Of a stretch of DNA of 25,000 bases, positions 19,437 through 25,000 are shown piece after piece. Position 1 is the stretch's first letter. Each line of letters begins with the position of its first letter. Under the pieces are notes generated by a model. It saw only the letters and a list, made by a program, of their open reading frames with translations. It ran no database searches and was not told where the DNA came from. The stretch spans positions 137,501 to 162,500 of the forward strand of contig NW_026729157.1 of NCBI RefSeq assembly GCF_030272615.1, written 5' to 3'. This stretch comes from Cryptomeria japonica. Taxonomy: Eukaryota; Streptophyta; Pinopsida; Cupressales; Cupressaceae. Both the position numbers and the translations under genes were made by a program.

Positions 19437-19722
19437 CAAGGTGCTCACCCCGGCGAAGGTGCACGCGAGGTGCGCACCCGGGGCAAACCGGGCTCGGACT
19501 TCGTGCACGCCGCACCTTGGAGCACACATCGGAGCGCTCCCGGGTTCGCACCAGCATTGCGCACCTTTGATGCGCTGCCTTCACTAATTTCCAGAAAAGG
19601 CAAAAAAAAGAAAAAAATGAGATTTTAAAATTTCCGTTTTGAAAGATAGTGAAAAAAACGGAACGCGGGTGCCATCTTGAGCCCGCCCTGGTGTGCAGCC
19701 CAGGCAAGTTGTGCGCACCAAG

Positions 19723-20196
19723 GCACCCACCCTGGCCAAGGTGGGTCACGGGGTGGGTCCTAGGGTGGGTAACGGGGTGGGTACTAAGGTGCGTGCCAAG
19801 GTGGGTCATAGGGTGGGTGCCAAGGTGGGCACCAGGGTGGGTGTGCACCAACCCTAGCCAGGGTAGGTCACGGGGTGGTTGTCGGGGTGGGCGTCAAGGA
19901 GCCAAGGTGGGTGGCAAGTAGCCAAGTTGCGTGCCAAGGTGGGTGTCGGGGTGGGTGCCAAGGATCCAAGGTGGGTGCCAAGGAACCAAGGTGGGTGTCT
20001 GGGTGGGTGCCGAGGTGGGAGCCAGGGTGGGTCCCAAGGTGAGTGCAAAGGTGGGTGCCAGGGTCAAGGTGAGTGCCAATGTGGGTTCCAAGGTGCCAGG
20101 GTCAGGGTGAGTGCCAATGTGGGTTCAAAGGTGCTAAGTTGGGTGCGAGGTTGGGTGCGAGGGTGGGTGGGTGCCAAGGTGTGCTAGGTGGAAGCC
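19723..20196. repeat. G-rich minisatellite, duplicated part
   Basis: Same text as 11787-12260, including the short C-rich island at the left edge. The left ~1.2 kb of the minisatellite is absent here, replaced by the end of the GC-rich array. Confidence 0.9.
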
Positions 20197-20235
20197 CGGG
20201 TGGGTCGGCATCCCATGGGTGTCGAGTTGGGTGCC

Positions 20236-20586
20236 TGATGGGTGCTTCTTGTCAAGTTTTAGTCGTCGGGACTCATTTCGAGCCTTAGAGGTCGTTTCTT
20301 GTCCGGTTGCCCTGTCTTCGACCTGGGAACCCAATTTTGGTCCTCGGGTCCCATTTTTTTTTGTCTCGCATCCCACTTTTGGCCTGTGGCCTTTTCGGGG
20401 TCGATTCTCGTTTTGGGCATCAGAGCATGTTTCTTCTCCTAAAACCCAATATTTGTTTATTAAGTCTCGGAACACATTTTTGTTCTCGTGGACCCATCAT
20501 GGGTCTTGGAACGCATTTGTGGTCCTTGGGTCCCATTTTGCATCCCGAAACTTGTGTTTTGGTGCTTGATCCCTATTTTGGGTGCC
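20236..20586. repeat. T-rich island, second copy
   Basis: Repeats 12300-12650 without differences that I could see by eye. Confidence 0.7.
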
Positions 20587-20977
20587 CACCTTGCACCAAG
20601 TGCGCACCCGGGGCAAACCGAGCGCCTTGGTGCACCGGGGCAAGATCGAGCGTGCACCCGAGGCGCCCCGAACATGCACCAAGGTGCACTCGGCCCACAT
20701 GTGAGCGCAGGTCGTTGCGCCCGAGGTGGTGTGTGGGCACCGCGTTGCAGACGGGACACTGCACGCACACGACGCCCCCTACAGGTGCACGCACGTAGGC
20801 CGGGCCGGGTGCACACCCGACGCCCTAGCAAGGTGCGCGCACCCGGGCAGGGCTCACACTTGGCGAACGGGGCGCACTTCGCGAGGGAGGGTGTGCACCT
20901 CGACGGGGGTGGGTGGCCGGGGTGGATTCGCACGTGGGTCGCGGTTTGCTAAGTACACACTGCGACAAGCTCATAAC

Positions 20978-21097
20978 GGGTGCGATCATACCAGCGTTAG
21001 TGCACCGGATCCCATCAGAACTCCGCAGTTAAGCGCGCTTGGGCCGAAGTAGTACTGGGATGGGTGACCTCCCGGGAAGTCCCGGTGTTGCACCCTT
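20978..21097 (+). rRNA. 5S rRNA: 5S ribosomal RNA gene, copy 2
   Basis: A 120-nt gene with the same ends as copy 1 and two substitutions relative to it: G instead of A at base 19 (20996) and A instead of G at base 70 (21047). Base 70 lies in or next to the intermediate element of the internal Pol III promoter (GCCGAAGTAG rather than GCCGGAGTAG), and it lies in the helix IV-loop E region of the RNA. Box A (21027-21042) and box C (21057-21069) are intact. Ends still pair. The copy may be functional, or it may be weakened at position 70; sequence alone does not decide. Confidence 0.96.
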
Positions 21098-21101
21098 TTT
21101 T
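21096..21101 (+). terminator. Pol III T-run terminator of 5S copy 2
   Basis: Six T residues directly after the GCACCC end, followed by TAGTTTTTCG as in copy 1. Confidence 0.85.
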
Positions 21102-21537
21102 AGTTTTTCGCCGGGCATCGCAATGCTATTTGAATAAACCTTTTGCCCGTTTGCGTTCTCGTCGGGGCCGGGCCGGGCCGGGGTGCGCTGCCCGCACTAC
21201 CGCGCGCGCGGGGGGCGACACCGAGCGCGCACCCGAGGCGCCCCGAGCACACAGGCCACGGTGCAACCCGGGCGTTGTGCGCGCACCCCGGTGCGCCCGA
21301 GGTGCTGCGCGCGCACCCAGGTGAAATCGGTGTGCACCTCGGCCAGTGCGCGCTCGGTCGAGTCGCGCACGTTGGCCAAGGTGCACGGTGATGTTTCTTA
21401 CTCTAAGGTTCCGCACCAGACGCCCGGGACAGGTGAGCGAAGCTGGGCGGGGCCGGGTGCGCGGCCGGGGCAGGTGCACGCAGCTGGAGAGAGCTTTGGA
21501 GCACACTTCGGAGCGCACCAATGATGCGCTCCATTCA
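21102..21537. other. GC-rich spacer downstream of 5S copy 2
   Basis: Copy of 13166-13600, with one extra G in the CGCGCGGGGGG run near 21213 and small changes around 21235-21241 (CCCGAGGCGCC versus CCCAAGGCACC). No gene seen. Confidence 0.6.
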
Positions 21538-24500
21538 AAAGTTTCCTGAAAAGGCAAAAAAAGTTGAGATTATAGAATTTCCCACTTGAGAGATTGTAAA
21601 AAAAAAAAATTTAAAATGAAGGAAACGCGGGTGCCAAGGTGTGCGCAGCCCAGCCAAGGTGTGCGCACCAAGGCGCCCACCCTGGCGAAGGTGCACGCAA
21701 GGTGCGCACCCGAGGCAAACCGGACAATTAACCCAACTTTCGACTTCGCGCGCACCTTGGAGCGCACTTCGGAGCGCTCCTTGGTGCGCACCAATCTTGG
21801 GCACCTCGGAGTGCACCATGGCGCCCACCAAGGTGCGCACCCGGGGCAAACCGAGCTCCGACTTCGTGCGCACCTTGGAGCGCACGAAAGGTGCGCACCA
21901 TGGCGCCCACCAAGGTGCGCAGCCCAGCCAAGGCGTGCGCATCAAGGTGCGCACCCTGGCGAAGGTGCGCACCCGGGGCAAACCGAGCTCCGACTTCGTG
22001 CGCACCTTGGAGCGCACAAAAGGTGCGCAACCCAGCCAAGGTGTGCGCACCCCGGTCAAACCGAGCTCCGAATCGTGCGCACCAGAGGTGCACGCCATCG
22101 TGCGCACCTTGGAGCACACTTCGGAGCCCTCCTTGGTGCGCGCCGATGTTGCGCACCTCGGAGCGCACCCGGGGAAAACAATGCAATTAACCCGACTTTC
22201 GACTTCGTGGGCACCTCGGAGCGCTCTCGGGTTCGCACCTCGGAGCACACCGAGGTGCGCACCTTTGATGCGCTGCCTTCACCAATTTCCAGAAAAGGCA
22301 AGAAAACATTGAGAAGGTGTGCGCACCGAGGTGCCCACCCTGGCGAAGGTGCACGCGAGGTGCGCACCCGGGGCAAACCGGGCTCCGACTTCGTGCACGC
22401 CGCACCTTGGAGCACACTTCGGAGCGCTCCTTGGTGCGCACCAGGGCGCGCAACCCAGCCGAGGTGCCCACCCCGGCGAAGGTGCACGCGAGGTGCGCAC
22501 CCGGGGCAAACCGGGCTCCGACTTCGTGCACGCCATGGTGCCCACCGCGGCGAAGGTGCACGCGAGGTGCGCACCCGGGGCAAACCGGGCTCCGACTTCG
22601 TGCACGCCGCACCTTGGAGCACACTTCGGAGCGCTCCTTGGTGCGCACCATGGTGCCCACCAGGGCGCGCAACCCCGCCGAAGGTGCACGCGAGGTGCGC
22701 ACCCGGGGCAAACCGGGCTCCGACTTCGTGCACGCCGCACCTTGGAGCACACTTCGGAGCGCTCCTTGGTGCGCACCATGGTGCCCACCAGGGCGCGCAA
22801 CCCCGCCGAAGGTGCACGCGAGGTGCGCACCCGGGGCAAACCGGGCTCCGACTTCGTGCACGCCATGGTGCGCACCGCGGCGAAGGTGCGCACCCGGGGC
22901 AAACCGGGCTCCGACTTCGTGCACGCCGCACCTTGGAGCACACTTCGGAGCGCTCCTTGGTGCGCACCAGGGCGCGCAACCCAGCCGAGGTGCCCACCCC
23001 GGCGAAGGTGCACGCGAGGTGCGTACCCGGGGCAAACCGGGCTCCGACTTCGTGCACGCCGCACCTTGGAGCACACTTCGGAGCGCTCCTTGGTGCGCAC
23101 CATGGTGCCCACCAGGCCGCGCAACCCAGCCAAGGTGTGCGCACCAAGGTGCACGCGAGGTGCGCACCCGGGGCAAACCGGGGTCCGACTTCGTGCACGC
23201 CGCACCTTGGAGCACACATCGGGGCGCTCCCGGGTTCGCACCGGCGTTGCGCACCGTGGTGGGCACCTCGGAGCACACCAAGGTGGGCAGCGAGGTGCGC
23301 ACCTTTGATGCGATGCCTTCACTAATTTCCATAAAAGGCAAAAAAAAAACGAGATTTTAAAATTTCCGTTTTGAAAGATAGTGAGAAAAAGGGAATGCTG
23401 GTGCCATCTTGAGCCCGCCCTGGTGCGCAGCCCAGCCAAGGTGTGCGCACCAAGGTGCCCACCCTGGCGAAGGTGCGCGCCCGGGCAATTAACCCAACTT
23501 CCAACTTCGCGCGCGCCAGGGTGGGAGCGCACCCAACAACCGGGCCTGGGAAGAGCCAATGCGAGAAACCCCACCAAACGCTCTGACAAAAAAAGAGGGG
23601 GCGCTCCAGTAACCCCGCTTCGGAGCGCACCCTGGGCAAACCCAGCCAAGGTGCCCACCCCGGCCAAGGTGCAGGCGAGGTGCGCACCCGGGGCAAACCG
23701 GGCTCCGACAACGTGCACGCCGCACCTTGGAGCACACTTCGTAGCGCTCCCGGGTGCGCACCTCAGAGCACACCAAGGTGGGCAGCGAGGTGCGCACCTT
23801 TGATGCGCTGCCTTCACTAATTTCCAGAAAAGGCAAAAAAAAAAGGAGATTTTAAAATTTCCGTTTTGAAAGATAGTGAAAAAAACGGAACGCGCGTGCC
23901 ATCTTGAGCCCGCCCTGGTGCGCAGCCCAGGTAAGGTGCCCACCCTGGCAAAGGTGCGCACCCGGGCAATTAACCCTACTTCCGACTTCGTGCGCGCCAG
24001 GGTGGCAACCGGGCCTCGGAAGAGCCAATGCGAGAAACCCCACCAAACGCTCCGACAAAAAAAGAGGCGGCGCTCCAATAACCCCGCTTCGGAGCGCAGC
24101 CGGGGCAAACCCAGCCAAGGTGCCCACCCCGACGAAGGTGCACGCGAGGTGCGCACCCGGGGCAAACCGGGCTCCGACAACGTGCACGCAGCACCTTGGA
24201 GCACACTTCGAAGCACTCCCGGGTGCCCACCGGCGTTGCGCACCGTGGTGGGCAGCGAGGTGCGCACCTTTGATGCGCTGCCTTCACTAATTTCCAGAAA
24301 AAGGCAAAAAAAAATGAGATTTTAAAATTTCCGTTTTGAAAGATAGTGAAAAAAAAGGAACGCGGGTGCCATCTTGAGCCCGCCCTGGTGCGCAGCCCAG
24401 GCAAGGCATGCGCACCAAGGTGCCCACCCGAGGTGCACACCCGGGGCAAACCGGGCTCCGACTTCGTGCAGGCCGCACCTTGGAGCACACTTCGGAGCGC

Positions 24501-25000
24501 TCCTTGGTGCGCACCATGGTGCCCACCAGGGCGCGCAACCCAGCCAAGGTCTGCACACCAAGGTGCCCACCCCGGCGAAGGTGCACGCGAGGTGCGCACC
24601 CGGGGCAAACCGGGCTCCGACTTCGTGCACGCCATGGTGCCCACCGCGGCGAAGGTGCACGCGAGGTGCGCACCCGGGGCAAACCGGGCTCCGACTTCGT
24701 GCACGCCGCACCTTGGAGCACACTTCGGAGCGCTCCTTGGTGCGCACCATGGTGCCCACCAGGGCGCGCAACCCAGCCAAGGTGTGCGCACCAAGGTGCA
24801 CGCGAGGTGCGCACCCGGGGCAAACCGGGGTCCGACTTCGTGCACGCCGCACCTTGGAGCACACATCGGAGCGCTCCCAGGTTCGCACCAGCGTTGCGCA
24901 CCTTTGATGCGCTGCCTTCACTAATTTCCAGAAAAGGCAAAAAAAAACGAGATTTTAAAATTTCCGTTCTGAAAGATAGTGAAAAAAACGGAACGCGGGT
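21537..25000. repeat. GC-rich modular array, second copy
   Basis: Same module order as 13600-17063, with AT-rich modules at about 23302, 23797, 24267 and 24900 and diverged ones near 21540 and 22270. It is cut off by the window end inside the fourth AT-rich module. Long overlapping frames (for example 22279-24267 on the - strand, 662 codons) repeat those of the first copy and are likewise not coding. Confidence 0.92.

Larger units (their letters stand above)
15365..19702. repeat. AT-rich hairpin modules (nine copies, ~130 bp)
   Basis: Modules start with ACCTTTGATGCG at about 15365, 15860, 16330, 16963, 17730, 18225, 18693, 19050 and 19563. Each reads CTTCACTAATTTCCAG, AAAAGGCAAAAAAAA, GATTTTAAAATTTCCG, TTTTGAAAGATAGTG, AAAAAAACGGAACGCG, GTGCCATCTTGAGCCCG. 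TCCGTTTT and AAAACGGA can pair as an 8-bp stem around GAAAGATAGTGAA. TTTTAAAA is a palindrome. Two diverged forms lie at about 13600-13685 and 14330-14380. The A-tracts contrast sharply with ~70% GC surroundings. A protein-binding, bending or barrier role is possible, but nothing proves one. Confidence 0.9.
11787..19722. repeat. 7936-bp tandem spacer unit, copy 1
   Basis: Everything from GCACCCACCCTGGCC at 11787 recurs from 19723 onward at an offset of 7936 bp (7937 after a one-base insertion near 21213). The unit contains the right half of the G-rich minisatellite, the T-rich island, one 5S gene and the whole GC-rich array. The copy boundary falls at the shared word CCCACCCTGGC, which occurs both in the minisatellite and in the GC-rich array. 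Confidence 0.95.
13600..19722. repeat. GC-rich modular array of GGTGCGCACC words
   Basis: About 6.1 kb assembled from a few modules in varying order: GCGAAGGTGCACGCGAGG; TGCGCACCCGGGGCAAACC; GGGCTCCGACTTCGTGCACG; CCGCACCTTGGAGCACACTT; CGGAGCGCTCCTTGGTGCGC; ACCATGGTGCCCACCAGGGC; GCGCAACCCAGCCAAGGTG. Many words are self-complementary (GGTGCGCACC, GGTGCACC, GGAGCGCTCC, CCATGG). The text is stop-poor in all frames, so overlapping frames of 223-662 codons exist on both strands (for instance 13649-15388 + and 14342-16330 -). They encode only repeated Ala/Arg/His/Pro/Cys-rich peptides and have no domain. I regard them as non-coding. Confidence 0.92.
19723..25000. repeat. 7936-bp tandem spacer unit, copy 2 (cut by window end)
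   Basis: Matches 11787-17063. Differences noticed by eye are about a dozen over 5.3 kb, several near the 5S gene: 20783, 20996, 21047, 21113, an extra G near 21213, two near 21235-21241, and 21623. Others are near 23050 and 23491. The copy begins abruptly: the AT-rich module at 19563 and its GTGCGCACCAAGG tail pass directly into the minisatellite at CACCCACCCTGGCC. Confidence 0.95.

Overview
This window looks like non-coding plant ribosomal DNA spacer. I found no believable protein-coding gene. The firm anchors are two 5S rRNA genes on the + strand (13042-13161 and 20978-21097). Their sequence reads like the gymnosperm (conifer-type) form of plant 5S rRNA, so my best guess is a gymnosperm nuclear genome. 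The second anchor is the decamer TATATAGGGG on the - strand. It occurs 13 times between 6165 and 10334 and matches the plant RNA polymerase I start-site consensus TATATA(A/G)GGGG. My reading is that this is most of a very long 26S-18S intergenic spacer of a 35S rDNA unit transcribed leftward (- strand), with 18S beyond position 1, 26S beyond position 25000, and 5S genes embedded on the opposite strand. No 18S, 5.8S or 26S sequence lies inside the window, so the link to 35S rDNA is inference.

Layout, left to right: 1-1140 unique sequence (possible 5' external transcribed spacer near 18S); 1141-1867 degenerate short repeats and decayed copies of the next unit; 1868-5788 a 21-copy array of a 188-bp repeat; 5880-7140 three ~440-490 bp modules, each with a Pol I-like start and a long hairpin just downstream on the - strand; 7185-7560 short tandem repeats; 7560-8690 four promoter units with a 311-bp period; 8699-9340 a near-perfect 52-bp array; 9400-10345 six promoter units with a mostly 157-bp period; 10420-10600 palindromic TGCACC repeats and a promoter-module remnant; 10600-12260 a G-rich minisatellite; 12300-12650 a T-rich degenerate repeat island; 12650-13041 the GC-rich 5S leader; then the 5S gene; 13166-19722 a GC-rich array of GGTGCGCACC-type modules punctuated by AT-rich hairpin modules.

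From 19723 to the end the sequence repeats 11787-17063 with about a dozen differences noticed by eye. This is a recent direct tandem duplication of a 7936-bp unit carrying half of the minisatellite, the T-rich island, the 5S gene and the GC-rich array. Inside that unit is an older tandem duplication of ~2.36 kb.

As a system, the window would hold a battery of Pol I promoters upstream of one 35S gene, a Pol III gene facing away from them, and several generations of spacer repeats that appear to have arisen by unequal exchange. Open reading frames of up to 662 codons run through the arrays on both strands and in several frames at once. They follow from stop-poor, palindromic repeats and are not annotated as genes.
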